Program-made: the position numbers and the translations under genes
Origin: Siphonodentalium dalli
Lineage: Eukaryota; Mollusca; Scaphopoda; Gadilida; Siphonodentaliidae
NCBI GenBank assembly: GCA_032622095.1
Contig: CP136067.1
Span: 91,440,707-91,504,706, forward strand
Direction of reading: 5' to 3'
DNA length: 64,000 bases
Notes under the pieces: model-generated
The model's input: only the letters and a program-made list of their open reading frames with translations
Databases searched by the model: none
Told to the model about the DNA's origin: nothing
Shown: in pieces, positions 37,775 to 49,646 of the stretch
Numbering within the stretch: the first letter of the stretch is position 1
Layout: each line of letters opens with the position of its first letter

Positions 37775-38877
37775 GGGCAGTCGCATAGTCAGTTACATTC
37801 CATATTTTACATTGACATACTATAAGCAATAATACACAAGCTGTAACAACAGAATTTAATGCAGATTGTTCAATGTTCATGCAAAAGTGAATATCTTTGT
37901 TTATATATATACATCAGGCTGGTTCAACTTCTGGAGATAGGGTAAGGTATTGAGTCATCGTACAAAGTATGCAGGTAATACATGTGATTATGTAGAATCA
38001 ATTATTGGTTACTATTCCAATGGATATTCTCATTACAAAAACGGTGAGACGATATAGTGTATTGCTGTACAGCTGTGAAAATAATACAGTTTTCTTTATA
38101 GGAAATCAGTGGTGATCCGCAAAATAAAGCTGCAGAATGGACAATATGTAGTCCAATGCCAGCTATTTTTCTTCCAGTATAGCTCTTTCATTTAAATAAA
38201 AAGGACAAGTAAATAGAAAGTGATCAGCATCTTCGATTTTGTATCCATGCACAGTTACATTTGGGATTTCTTGTTATATATTTTGTTAGTTTGTCTCCGT
38301 TGAAATCACTACATCTGTTTCGGGGTCTATTCTGTAAAATGTTATCTTCTTCTTCTGGTATCAATGTCTTCAGTATGGGTTTACAATATTTGAAAGTATG
38401 GAGATCGAGGTACATTGTTGAGCTACTTTGTCCAGACAGATCGAACCCATTGAAGGGAAGAAACTACAGTTTGTGTGTTGAGAACCAGGGGTAAAAGTTC
38501 GAACGTAACTAGGGTTTCTAAATTCATATCTATGTTTAGTTATTTCTCCTGTTGTTGGGGGGGGGGGAGTTTATCCAATATATATGGGTGTGCGTTTCTT
38601 GTCATTATTCGGTATGTACATGTAAGGCGTAAATTGTGTCATTCTCGATGTTGTGAGAGGGTGTTTCATCCAAGTTCACGTAGTAAATTAACGTTTGAGA
38701 CATATTTGCTAAGGCCACTAACAATTCGTGCTGCATCATAATGTAGATCGTCCAGATTTTTAAGGAGGTACGTTTTTGCATTATTCCAAGATATCACCAT
38801 AGTCAATTAATGGTAAAACAAAAGTATTATACATCAAATCTAAAGTACGTCTATTTAAAGTATATTTCATCTTTCTC
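37775..38877 (-). mobile_element. 5'-truncated non-LTR retrotransposon fragment (C-terminal reverse-transcriptase region)
   Basis: On the minus strand, broken frames read LRKMKYTLNRRTLDLMYNTF, PLIDYG, DDLHYDAARIVSGLSKYVSN, NLLRELGW, then EEEDNILQNRPRNRC and IEDADHFLFTCPFYLNERAI with a zinc-knuckle Cys-His pattern. This is the C-terminal region found in many invertebrate LINEs, after the catalytic palm. It has several frameshifts and stops. The insertion is bounded by a perfect 26-bp duplication, so the 1.1-kb fragment is one 5'-truncated insertion. It belongs to a different family from the LINE at 430-3768. Confidence 0.85.
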
Positions 38878-38903
38878 AGTCAGTTTATCCCTGTTTGTCC
38901 TTG
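38878..38903. repeat. 26-bp target-site duplication, LINE 5' side
   Basis: Second copy of the duplication at 37749-37774, identical over 26 bp. Confidence 0.85.
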
Positions 38904-39672
38904 TTCGATTCTCGGTTTGTTACCGGCCGCTAGATTGCCCGTGGCAGGCAATCACGGACAAACCGCGATAAGGACTGTGATGAAAATAGAGTGGTGCCTA
39001 GCCATCATGGCTTGTTATTTTAATGTGGTACAGTTGGCAGATTACAATGGGGAAAAGTGGTGAAAATAGATGGTATTTGAAGTGCGAAGTGTATGTCCTA
39101 TCTGTTTTGGTGATCCTCCCGCACTATCACGATCTCAAGCGGGGGTGAAGCGGCGCCACTTATGATGGAAATTGGCGAGTAAACAAATTCGCATCAAAGT
39201 TAAAGCCCCCCCCCCCCATCTCTCACCCAAAACGGTACCAAATGGTGTATTTAAACGATTAGATTCCTCGTATCACAGAGCACAATAATTATCAATATGT
39301 TTGAAATCGGCGTTAAACACACAGGGTATATCAAATTTTGGTGTCGCTCTCACCTTCGACTCGAATGGCCCCACTGTTGCCATATTTAAACCACGCAATC
39401 AGACTCCTGATGTCATGGAGATGATTATTCATAAGTTTGGTGCTAATCGGCGACTAAACAAATTTTATTAAAATTTAGCCCACCCCCCCCCCCCATCTAT
39501 CGCAAGCGGCACCAATATGGCGTCTTTAAATAGCACGATTATATTCCTCTTACAATGTATAAGAATGTGTACCATTTGGTGGAAATCGACGCTAAAAATA
39601 TGTGTATCAATTTGGGTGCCCTCTCCCCTTCAGTGGACCAGTGATTCGAACGACGCCACTTTTGACAGCTTC
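38904..39672. repeat. Tandem repeat (~285-bp period) on the left of the giant element
   Basis: Units carry a poly-C run then 'catctctcacccaa', 'ggcaccaa..ggcgtctttaaa', 'ttagattcctc', and 'ggtggaaatcggcgctaaa'. They recur near 39205 and 39485 and continue in the same orientation to the right of the element at 58838. C runs of 12-13 sit at 39204 and 39483. No gene recognised. Confidence 0.75.
39667..39672. repeat. 6-bp target-site duplication AGCTTC, left
   Basis: AGCTTC directly precedes the left terminus and recurs directly after the right terminus at 58832-58837. Joining the two flanks through one copy gives 'gccacttttgacAGCTTC' followed by 'aagccacacc', which aligns with an uninterrupted unit of the same tandem repeat near 59097-59130. 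Confidence 0.85.
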
Positions 39673-39866
39673 AGCAGCATGTGGGCTTCTGCGGGGGCTG
39701 ATGGTATGGGACCCCTTCTCCTATAGGTTTGTATGTCTATGGCCCCATAGTATGGCAACGCCCCCTTTCCTATGCTTTGTGCGGGTCCATAGTCTTACAA
39801 ACTCCTCCTTTTTTATTAATTATTATATATCGCTCCTCCTTTTTCTCCTTCCCACGCAATTTTATC

Positions 39867-40488
39867 TTCTGGAACAATCTAGAAATTTTTTTTTCTGGAA
39901 CAATCTAGTAAAATATTTGTTTCTGGAAAATTCTAGAAATTTTTTTCTACAACATTCTAGTAAAATCCATAATGTATTCGTGTAATAAAATTCATACTTG
40001 TATAAGGCCTCTTTAAAATTTATACCTGTAAAGCCCCAATGTTAATTTCACACGGTACACACATTGGCTTCTCACGCTATGATAGCATCTATCTATTTAC
40101 CGTTCTCCACGCATATAATTTAGGCAGTAAAACTCATTTCTCAAATCTTCTGGCTCTAAAACCCTTCGGCCCCTTTAACTTTTATACCTTTCGATAACTA
40201 AAAAACATTATTGATCTCACAGATTTATTAACTGCTCTGTACCTGGTAGTAAACACATTCCACGAGGCACGCTTTATCTCTAACAATAACAGAGCATCAT
40301 GGAATATATTCTATAATGGCTGGTTTACTCAATGCCAGATGTGCACTAAACACGCCAGCATCTATCTATTTACCGTTCGCAATTTTATCTTCTGGAACAA
40401 TCTAGTAAAATTCCTAAAAATATTCCTTCCCACGCAAATTATTCTTTCTGGAATAATCTGGAAATTTGTGTCTTCTACAACATTATAG
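39867..40488 (+). promoter_or_regulatory. Heat-shock-element-like repeats near the left terminus
   Basis: TTCTGGAACAATCTAGAA (39867), TTCTGGAACAATCTAG (39893), TTCTGGAAAATTCTAGAA (39921) and TTCTACAACATTCTAG (39945) lie within 95 bp. A second block repeats them at 40390, 40446 and 40473. The 39921 copy is a perfect nTTCnnGAAnnTTCnnGAAn array, the known heat-shock factor site. The blocks start 190 bp inside the terminus. Binding or heat induction is inference; the words may only be a repeat whose sequence happens to fit. Confidence 0.45.
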
Positions 40489-40635
40489 TAAATCCATAAT
40501 GTATTCGTTTAAGACACTTCATACTCGCATATGGCCCTTTAAACTAACAATGCTGAAGGCAGGCGCACCTTTGTCTGTTAATTAACTTCTAAGCACGGGG
40601 GGAACACAATGCACCTACTGCAGGGCACAGAGCTC

Positions 40636-41030
40636 TCAAGCTAATAACACAACATATAACCATTCTGGAACATTCTCCATGCCGACGGGGATAAAGCGGT
40701 GAGACAGATTAATGAGATTATGCATACCACTAGGTGATAAAACATTTAAGCCTGCACTAATTTGAATAAAAAAACATTCAGGGGCCGGTATCATTTGCAC
40801 ATATTGGTTAGGAAAAATAAAATGCCTTTCTAGCTGCCTCTGAAACAATTAATAAAATTAAAATAATCTACAAAGTTCTCAGCACGTGGGAGACCATCTA
40901 GGTATTAAATACACATCTAACTCCAAGCAGCCAACATATGCTTACAGAGCATAACCCATGCAATTTAACTCTCACAAAAGTTATACCGCGAGCGGAATGA
41001 ACCCTGAATACATACTGACTCCCCAGTATG
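40636..41030 (-). CDS. Candidate two-exon protein of the giant element, unrecognised (left arm)
   Basis: The 3' exon (40839-40636) follows an acceptor (ttaattgtttcag) and ends in TGA. It encodes about 67 residues with mixed composition (FPNQYVQMIPAPECFFIQI; GMENVPEWLYVVLLA). A donor GTAAGC at 40945 would join an upstream frame (QYVFRVHSARGITFVRVKLH) in phase 0 across a ~106-bp intron. The upstream start was not found. The right-arm copy (57640-57868) has a 13-bp deletion after the acceptor that breaks the frame. No family recognised. Confidence 0.25.
40663..40675 (+). promoter_or_regulatory. Isolated trimeric heat-shock-element match
   Basis: TTCTGGAACATTC is a perfect nTTCnnGAAnnTTCn match in the left arm, conserved in the right arm near 57827-57839. 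It overlaps the last codons of the candidate exon, so coding constraint may explain it. Confidence 0.3.
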
Positions 41031-41399
41031 TATCCCTCCTAATGGTCAACTGTTATGGTACAATTGATTAAATCATCACTAACATTAGTTAAGCTTTTTC
41101 TCTAAATACCCCTTTAATATCTGTAATCGAACTATTAGGAATCAATCAATGCCTTGTCAATAGATATTTGAACATTTCAAATAAAGTAAATCCTACACAC
41201 AATTTCTCGAAGCTTCGTAATTAAACACATGTTTAAGTCATTTAATGCCACGATACGTCTGTCATTCAAATGCATGCTCCTAATGGCTTCTGCATCTGTG
41301 GAGACTGAGAGATAAACAAAATTAATGTTTCTGTAGAAATTAAGGTTTTCTAGTGTGTCACTACTTCAGATATGGTTCAAATAGCATACAAATCACCGC

Positions 41400-43300
41400 A
41401 TTTTGGTCACATACCTTAAAGGTACACGTCATTTATGCATTTAAACCTAATTCCGCGTATACATCAATCATCTCTTTATTTTCCAAATAGTTTGAATGTA
41501 CCTAGTTTTAACAAAGATTTATGCAATCTACATGCTTTCATTCATATAAAATTTACGAAATGTATGTTAAACGACAACAACATTGTAACAGACTGGCCAC
41601 TTACCTTCAATTTATAGGTCATATTAGCCTGTACATTTATGGGAGACAGACATACATAATATAATGCATTGGCACAGTGTTAGTGATAATAATAAGGTGT
41701 CATTACTTCAGAAATGGTTCATATAGCATACTGTTGTACCCGTGGTCACGTACATTAAATGAACACGTCACTTAAGCATTTAAACCTAACTCAGTGTATC
41801 TATCAATAAAACGCTCTTTATTTTCAAATTTGTCTGAATTGTACTAAATTTACATTTAAAATCAAGCATTTAAACCTAATTCCGTCTATCCGTGAATAAA
41901 AAACGCTCTTTATTTTCAAAATTTGTCTAAATGTCCATCGTTTACTAAATTTATATTTAAAATTAAGCATTTAAACCTAATTCCGTCTATCCGTAAATAA
42001 AAAACGCTATTTATTTTCAAAATTTGTCTTAATGTCCATCGTTTACTAAATTTATATTTAAAATTAAGCATTTAAACATAATTCATCGTATCTATCAATA
42101 AAACGCTCTTTATTTTCAAAAACGTCCATAGTTTTAACAAAGATTTTGCAATCTACATGCTTTAATTCATATAAAATTACCAAGTGTGTGTTAGACAACA
42201 ACATTATAACATATTGGCTTTCAAGTTACATATGCATGTACATTCGATGCACGAGGAAACATTGTAGGAAATGAAGGTATTGATGTGTCATTACTTTAGA
42301 AATTGTTCATACAATTGACCGTATTTTGATCACATACCTTAAAGGTACACGTCACTTTGTCTATAATCAGACAATACATTACACGTAGGGTTAAACATGT
42401 CCATCGTAGTAAGCTTATTTACTTCAGAAATGGTTCCAGTAGCATACTATTGCACCCGTGGTCACATACCTTAAAGGAACACGTCACTTAGGCATTTAAA
42501 CATAACTCAGTGTATCTATCAATTAAACGCTCTTTATTTTCAAAATTTGTCTTAATTGTACTAAATTTACATTTAAAATCAAGCATTTAAACCTAATTCC
42601 GTCTATCCGAAAAATAAAACACACTCTTTATTTTCAAAATTTGTCTTAATGTCCATCGTTTACTAAATTTATATTTAAAATTAAGCATTTCAACATAATT
42701 CATCGTATCCATAAATAAAAAACACTCTTTATTTTCAAAAACGTCCATAGTTTTAACAAAGATTTTTGCAATCTACATGCTTTAATTCATATAAAATTAC
42801 CCAGTGTGTGTTAGACAACAACATTATAACATATTGGCTTTCAAGTTACATATGCATGTACATTCGATGCACGAGGCAACATTGTAGGAAATGAAGGTAT
42901 TGATGTGTCATTACTTCAGAAATTGTTCATACAATTGACCGTATTTTGATCACATACCTTAAATGTACACGTCACTTTTGTCTATAATCACACAACAGAT
43001 TACACATAGGGTTCAACATGTCCACCGTAGTAAGCTTATTTACTTCAGAAATGGTTCCAATAACATAGTATTGTACCCGTGGTATCACATACCTTAAAGG
43101 TACACGTCACTTTTGTCTATAATCAGACATTACATTACACGTATGGTTAAGCATGTCCATCGTAGTAAGCTTATTTACTTCAGAAATGGTTCCAATAGCA
43201 TAGTATTGTACCCGCGGGGTCACATACCTTAAAGGTACACGTCATTTGTGTCTATAATCAGACAATACATTACGCATAGGGTTCAACATGTTCACCGAAG
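41400..43300 (+). repeat. Tandem arrays of two unit types in the left arm
   Basis: Unit type 1 contains 'cataccttaaaggtacacgtca' in variants near 41405, 42335, 42468, 42955, 43090 and 43226, with 'acttcagaaatggttc' about 60 bp before. Unit type 2 (~95-100 bp) contains 'gcatttaaacctaattcc' and 'aaacgctctttattttc' near 41810, 41900, 42000, 42100, 42525, 42620 and 42720. TACACGTCA includes a CRE-like ACGTCA core. The array is about 0.6 kb longer than in the right arm. Confidence 0.8.
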
Positions 43301-43873
43301 CAACCTAATCCAAAAGCAACGAACACCCATTACTGAGTCCCGCTGTTACACACAACACAATTACTCTGGATTAAGGTCTTCCAGTAATGAGTTATGGTTG
43401 TATACTTTAGAAATGGTACCTATAGCATAATATTGTACCCCATTGATGCACATCACGTTTCATGTGAATTACATGAGCAGGTAACTCAATTCTCTGCATT
43501 TCGAATGGAGTTGGGTATTTTTGTATATTATATACAGCGTTATTTAGCTTAGAAATGGTTGTTATTTTATATCAATATGCCAGTTTATGTCACAGACAAA
43601 ATGCGTACTCACTCTTCACATAGACTAATATGTAAGCATTTGTATCATTTAGAATGTCAAAATATGGTCTAAATCAGTCGCAATAGCTATATATGGCCAC
43701 TTACCGTTCAAGTTATAACCCCATTAAAACTATGCTTCAAATGTAAATTATATGTAACTTGAATATGATCGGTCCCCAGGCCCTTTTTAGGTCATAGGTT
43801 CTAACCGACCATCGTTCATACTCGAACGCGTGTGTATATGATAGCTATGGTAATGGTAGATAAATCTAGAGAG

Positions 43874-44373
43874 TTACGTAGACCCACTGCCTACATCAAT
43901 ATATATATATATACAATATACATGCACTGGCCGCAATGGGTTCCCGTTACTAGCATATAGACATGAAGTATTAAAGTTATACACCTTCATCAGCGCGCTC
44001 TTAATGAGTTTTGAATTGGCATACGGGTACGAATCCAAACCATTCCGATGTAATTTATCGGAATGCCAATCATAACCATCTGCACAGAGAAAGCTAGTGG
44101 GGACGATACACACTGTTTGCGTATTGACTAGACAAATTGAGGTAAAGAAGCACCCTGATGTATCAAAGGTATATTTCAAGGATTTTTAATCGGCAACCAA
44201 TATTGAATATATTTTTGTTGGGCATGGTCATATGCACCACTGTGTTTCATATAAAACAAAAAACTAGTGGGTGGTGAAATCACCGAAGGCCAATATTCCC
44301 GATGGTAAGTTATTTTTAGCATATGGGATACATTTATGACTAAATCGGTTATAGGAAATGAGGTAAATTGCAC
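43874..44373 (-). CDS. Two unrecognised adjoining ORFs of the left arm
   Basis: Frames of 65 codons (44373-44176) and 101 codons (44179-43874) lie head to tail. The first reads like real protein (DLVINVSHMLKITYHREYW; SPPTSFLFYMKHSGAYDH); the second has ADGYDWHSDKLHRNGLDSYP and NSKLIKSALMKVYNFNTSC. In the right arm the first frame runs on for 16 more codons and the second starts later, so the two could be parts of one broken gene. Cys and aromatic content suggest a small folded domain, but I recognise none. Confidence 0.35.
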
Positions 44374-44517
44374 TTTATTATTTAAAAGGAATAACGCTAT
44401 ACAAGCTTAAACACACAAACCATGAGTTTTATCAACTTATTACGTGTAGCATATTTGGAGTTTAGTTATGTTCATCAAACACTGGTAATTGACACCTCTG
44501 TCTGTATATTTTTGTTA

Positions 44518-45114
44518 TTACGATTGGGTCCCGTGTTCACCCTTTTTAGTTGTAAGCGAATAGTCTCCATAGCTCCAAATCGTTCCGAATGTCCAAACTA
44601 ATTCACTATCTAATTCTGAAATAGGTTTAGTTGTGCTTACAATGTAATCCAAAACTAGTTGTTCATTGAACATCTTTTCAATCGTGAAAATAGGACAAGG
44701 TTCCCTCATAATAATGTAACCATAAATTGATGTAACTTCTTCGAATTCCAAACAATAGTCATTAAAAACCGTGCTACGGTATTCAGCGAAGCGGGCAAAG
44801 TTATCACCGATAAGTACACGAATCTCATACATGTCTTTTTTAGTAATACCACTAAATATCCAACACTCAGAAAACAGTTGATCCAAAGTATCCAGTAAGA
44901 TATCTGATTCAAATTCTGATCTCTCCATCAAAGCATTCAATCTCTTTCTACCATCATCAAAATTTCCTTCTAGAAGTTCCGTAATTATTAATTTACTCTC
45001 CCTTAAGAACCATGTATGTTGTAATTCTGTTTTCATGTCTCCATGTATCGTTGACGCGTTAACTAACTCCTTGTAAATTTTCTCAAGCATTTATGTGGGT
45101 AATATTTCATCCAT
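44518..45114 (-). pseudogene. Unrecognised ~197-codon gene of the giant element, left-arm copy (early stop)
   Basis: The longest credible coding sequence in the arms. From an ATG at 45114 the frame reads seven codons (MDEILPT) and then meets TAA where the right arm has GAA; it continues open from the next ATG (45090) to TAA at 44518, 190 codons. It is rich in acidic residues, with helices (LIITELLEGNFDDGRKRLNA) and conserved-looking YGYIIMREPCPIF. The start ILPTEMLEKIYKEL resembles the first helix of an F-box (LPxEhLxxIhxxL), but nothing else confirms that. Upstream on the same strand lies a long non-coding stretch with TATA-like words. It could be intact from the inner ATG. Confidence 0.5.
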
Positions 45115-46990
45115 AATTCCTAATTTACAAAACCATCTGTTTATTCGAGTAAATCCGCTAACTCACATGTCATTGGACATGAGTTCCTCATATAATTAAC
45201 ACAATCGGTTGTTCGTACCCATACCTAGTGAGCTTTTGATCTATAATAGCTATCGGTAAAGTATTTAGTTCTTATTATAATATTTATAACCAATCAAAAT
45301 CCGTTGCTGAATTTAGCTATACGAGGACAAACGGAATGATAACATCCGTTCAACAACTTGGTATTCCAGTCATAGTCATAGTTCATTTCATATTATTACT
45401 CTAAAATCTCCATTACATGGAGAAAATAAAGAGCCCATCTGATGTAAACTAGTATATAAGTACTTAGTGATTTATTTTCATCAATTATATGTATTGTTAC
45501 TCCTATAAATATAGTCTGTTATACAGAGGATACATCGCCCACGTGACAGTGTCGTGTCACGAAAGGTCTACTGTGTTCAAAGTATATAAATGCGTGTCAG
45601 GTTTATGTATATGTCCCTGTTTCTTAAAGCAAATCCAGTACATATACGTGCGTTAAGACACGTGCAATTACCACTAGTAAATCACGTATAAAAGCTCTTT
45701 AATGCATAGTTAAACTGTTGAGTTTTCACACGCATTATATGTCTTTTTTATGGACTATATACGTGGTATATGTCATTATATACAAGAATGTAATGTAATC
45801 ACGTGCGCGTATTAATTTCATATATTCTTCTCAAAACAACTCAGCACAACGCATCAATTCTGATGTCTATGGCGGTTCAAACAGTGTACACTTTCAGTGT
45901 TGTTACCGTTTAATGCATACCATACTCATTTATGCATAATAACGCGGGTCTACATCGTTGCTATATACCTATATACGTCCATATTTCTTAAAGTATAGTA
46001 TCTATACGTACATCATGGCGTATAGTAAACCCCCCTTTCACTGGTAAATCACGTATAAACGCTCTTTATTGTATAGTCAACTAACCATTTCTACATACAC
46101 GCTGTTCTGTGGTGGTCTGTTGTGTCTTACCATTATACCATTATATGTAGAAGGTAATGTGGTCAAATATGTTTAAGTCTGATTTTGTGTCAATGTGCCT
46201 GTTATTAATCTCATCAATTGGGTCGTTTATAAGTCGTCAAACATGATGATTTCTAATCATCTAATAGGTATTATAAAAAATGCCTACTTCACAAATATTT
46301 TGAGTGCATTTCAGTGTATGTTTCGTGCTCTGTAAAAACGTGATTTGACCGCTAGTGATGTAGTGAAATAACGTATTTTATAGTTGTCAAATACGTACTA
46401 AAAATATTGTCAATTTATGACTCATCTAATGAATTTTCCACACCTAGTGTCTACAATATGTTTATATATTGTGACTCATTACTACGATTGCAGTATGTCC
46501 ACGTATGTCAGATATTACATAACCTTGATAACTATGTTTAGAAATACCTGGTATATGAGATCATATTGTAGCAGACAGAGACTGGAATGCGACTTGCATC
46601 TACCATCACGTGCGTTCGAATGAAGTTACATGTACGATATGAGCCATTAATTGTGTCGATGAGGTGTTATATCAGTATATTCATGCAATATTCGTAAATG
46701 ACAGCAACATATCTTTTCCCTCCCATTATCAAGCGAGATTTTGTGATTAGCTGACAAACATGGCATTTCGAATATATATAGCCTATTGGACACTTACTTC
46801 AAATGCTAAAATTGCCTCTTCAAAATAGTTAAAAGTACACATTTTTATTTCGAATTTCATTGTTTACGGTTAATTTCCTGTTATGAAATTGGTCCTTTTA
46901 TAAATGCTTAATACGCAGTTACAAAAAGCCCTAATTGACAAACATTTTAAGCGCTATTATGACTATATTTGACGAATAAAAAAAACGCCA
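45115..46990. other. Non-coding inner part of the left arm
   Basis: It mirrors 49230-49550 and 52500-54020. Two phrases, 'aatcacgtataaaagctcttta' near 45684 and its relative with AAACGCTCTTTATT near 46048, repeat with 'cacgtgcaatta..actagt' surroundings, so this is an old 350-400-bp duplication. TATA-like words are frequent. The frame at 46417-46623 is kept in both arms but has no protein-like features beyond that. Confidence 0.5.
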
Positions 46991-46991
46991 T

Positions 46992-47193
46992 TTGACCTAG
47001 TACAACAACGTGAAATGACTACTTTTTAAACGCGAATTTGAAACAAAACTAATATACAAAAGAATTTTAAACTAAAATAATAAGTTTGGTTGATGGACGT
47101 AGTACAACAACGTGAAATGACTACTTTTTTAAACGCGAATTTGAAACAAAACTAATATACAAAAGAATTTTAAACTAAAATAATAAGTTTGGT
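46992..47193 (+). repeat. 101-bp tandem pair in the inner left arm
   Basis: Two units begin 'gac.tagtacaacaacgtga' and end 'aataagtttggttgatg'. The mirrored pair is at about 49012-49213. Both arms have exactly two units. Confidence 0.85.
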
Positions 47194-47405
47194 TGATGTA
47201 TAGTTTGGTTGACAGCATTTTCACACACAGAAGCGTTATGATACAGTTTCACCACTCACACAGAAGCGATCTTATACGGTGTAGCGGTATGTTACAGAGT
47301 TATCGTTCTTTTCGAGGCTAAAAAAAGCGCAGGCCGGCCCCCTCCCTCTCCCCCGTTTTAAAAGGGGCGGGGTTAAGGGGAGCGATCGCGCGTCACGAAA
47401 AAATG

Positions 47406-48799
47406 TTACCCCCATTTTACACATAACCCTTCTACATATTTACCACAATTCTACTTTTACCCTTACCCAATATAACCCCCTCCCTTCCGAACTTCTTAGC
47501 CATCATCTTTATGCTACTTTGTGCATCATTCATGTTCTTTGCCCTATGTCCCTGTCATTTCCTATAAGTTTACACCATTTTGCATGTGTTCTCCTTTTTA
47601 CTACTGTATCCTTAATACACAAACCCCCAAATTCATACACATATACGTAATACTTTCCATTCATTCTCTGCTTTATGTTTACTCTTTTGTCGCGTTACAT
47701 CCCCTATGTTTTCGACCAACTGCTTACACTGAAATTATATATATATATGTCCCATTTTACCCATCTCTTCTCCTCTCCACCCCCAGTTCATATGATTTAG
47801 TTATACTTTTACCCCTATGGCCCTCTTTTCTCACTCCCTCTGCTTTCCTCTACCTGGTGCCATTTTATTTTCTATACCAATTAAGCCCCTTGACGGCTCT
47901 TACCCATAATTACTGTCTGCAATCATGGTTACCCCTCTCCTTCCAAAGCAAAACCCCCACATTTCATATGATTTAGGTATATACTCAATGATTATTCTTA
48001 TCTCATCTACTTTAATTATGTACATGTTCCCCACCCCAGCTCTCTGCTATACACCTCTATTCATTTTGCCCTATACCCCATTTACCTTTCTCCACATAAC
48101 CACCTTTCATTCTTTTTTACCTTCCCCTTTTGTACCTCTAAACACTTTGTTCTTCCCACAACAATCCCAATGTTTTCCTAGGAAAGTAATGCTTACTAAT
48201 CAATGTTTTCTCCAAATTATACCCTTCTGCTCCCATTTACTTGCCTCTCACTCTACCCGTCGCCTTCCCCTCTTTACACATGTATAAACCTCTGTTGAGT
48301 GGCTTTTCTTAGCCTCCTATACTCTTCGCTATACACCTCTATACACTCTCCCACTGCCCCTTTACCCTTTGTTCCATAAGCACCTTTCATTCTTTTCATG
48401 TCTCCCTTTTCCATTTTTATACAACTTTTATTTTACCTCTGTTCTACACACAACAATCCCAATGTTTTCCTAGGAAAGTAAGGCTTACACCTCAATGTTT
48501 TCTCCAAATTATACCCTTCTGCCCCAATTTCTTGCCTCTCGCTCTCCCCATCTCCTTCCCATTTTTGCACCATCTACATGTATAAACCTATATTGAGTGG
48601 CTTTTCCTAGCCTCCTAAGCTCTTCACTATATGTTAATTCATATATTAAAAACCATGAACAGTGTACACTACCTAATCCATTATCATCTCCAATTAATAC
48701 ACGGTCATATCATCCCATCACCATTTCCCACACTCCATTACCCCTCATACTGTGTCGTTTCTCCCATCCATTTCATCTGCCTTATACTTTTCTTCTATG
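47406..48799 (+). other. Pyrimidine-rich loop between the arms
   Basis: 1.39 kb very poor in G on the plus strand, with many CCC, TTTACC and CTCTCC words. It holds a diverged direct repeat of about 300 bp: 'caacaatcccaatg', 'ttttcctaggaaagtaa' and 'gagtggcttttc' occur near 48160-48300 and again near 48450-48600. The longest frames (151 and 120 codons) are of low-complexity Leu/Pro/Ser/Tyr composition and are probably not genes. The arms end at matching GTCACGAAAAAATGT (left) and ACATTTTTTCGTGAC (right). Confidence 0.75.
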
Positions 48800-49011
48800 A
48801 CATTTTTTCGTGACGCGCGATCACTCCCCTTAACCCCGCCCTTTTAAAACGGGGGAGAGGGAGGGGGCCGGCCTGCGCTTTTTTTAGCCTCGAAAAGAAC
48901 GATAACTCTGTAACATACCGCTACACCGTATAAGATCGCTTCTGTGTGAGTGGTGAAACTGTATCATAACGCTTCTGTGTGTGAAAATGCTGTCAACCAA
49001 ACTATACATCA

Positions 49012-49213
49012 ACCAAACTTATTATTTTAGTTTAAAATTCTTTTGTATATTAGTTTTGTTTCAAATTCGCGTTTAAAAAAGTAGTCATTTCACGTTGTTG
49101 TACTACGTCCATCAACCAAACTTATTATTTTAGTTTAAAATTCTTTTGTATATTAGTTTTGTTTCAAATTCGCGTTTAAAAAAGTAGTCATTTCACGTTG
49201 TTGTACTACGTCA
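49012..49213 (-). repeat. 101-bp tandem pair in the inner right arm
   Basis: Mirror copy of 46992-47193 with two units, differing by one T in a T run. Confidence 0.85.
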
Positions 49214-49565
49214 AATGGCGTTTTTTTTATTCGTCAAATATAGTCATAATAGCGCTTAAAATGTTTGTCAATTAGGGCTTTTTGTAACTGCGTATTAAGC
49301 ATTTATAAAAGGACCAATTTCATAACAGGAAATTAACCTTAAACAATGAAATTCGAAATAAAAATGTGTACTTTTAACTATTTTGAAGAGGCAATTTTAG
49401 CATTTGAAGTAAGTGTCCAATAGGCTATATATATTCTAAATGCCATGTTTGTCAGCTAATCACAAAATCTCGCTTGATAATGGGAGGGAAAATATATGTT
49501 GCTGTCATTTACGAATATTGCATGAATATACTGATATAACACCTCATCGACACATATAATAGCGA

Positions 49566-49646
49566 GTTTGCGATTTCAAACGGGTACGGGTACCGGTACG
49601 GGTACTGGTAGCTACCCGTACCGGTACACGTTTTGAAATCGCAAAC
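49566..49646. repeat. Subterminal hairpin of the nested transposon
   Basis: GTTTGCGATTTCAAA (49566-49580) pairs perfectly with TTTGAAATCGCAAAC (49632-49646). The space between is a GGTACGGGTACCGG-type tract that itself folds. This is beside the terminus, so it may be a binding site or a second, inner end. Confidence 0.8.

Larger units (their letters stand above)
39673..47405 (+). repeat. Left arm of the giant inverted repeat (7733 bp)
   Basis: It pairs with 58831-48800 once the nested element 49562-52488 is skipped. Matching points (left plus right coordinate) sum to about 98504-98528 in the outer part, about 99137 from 43248 to 46623, and about 96207 inside the nested insertion. The first jump is a ~610-bp length difference in the tandem array; the second is the nested insertion. 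Divergence is low (single substitutions and small indels). Confidence 0.9.

Noticed and set aside
46417-46623. 68-codon frame kept in both arms (mirror 52515-52721)
   Set aside because: Identity is explained by the arms' overall similarity. There is no start context, motif or composition that supports coding.
47521-48287. 151- and 120-codon frames in the loop of the giant element
   Set aside because: Composition is Leu/Pro/Ser/Tyr low complexity caused by the pyrimidine-rich strand. There is no motif and no counterpart elsewhere.
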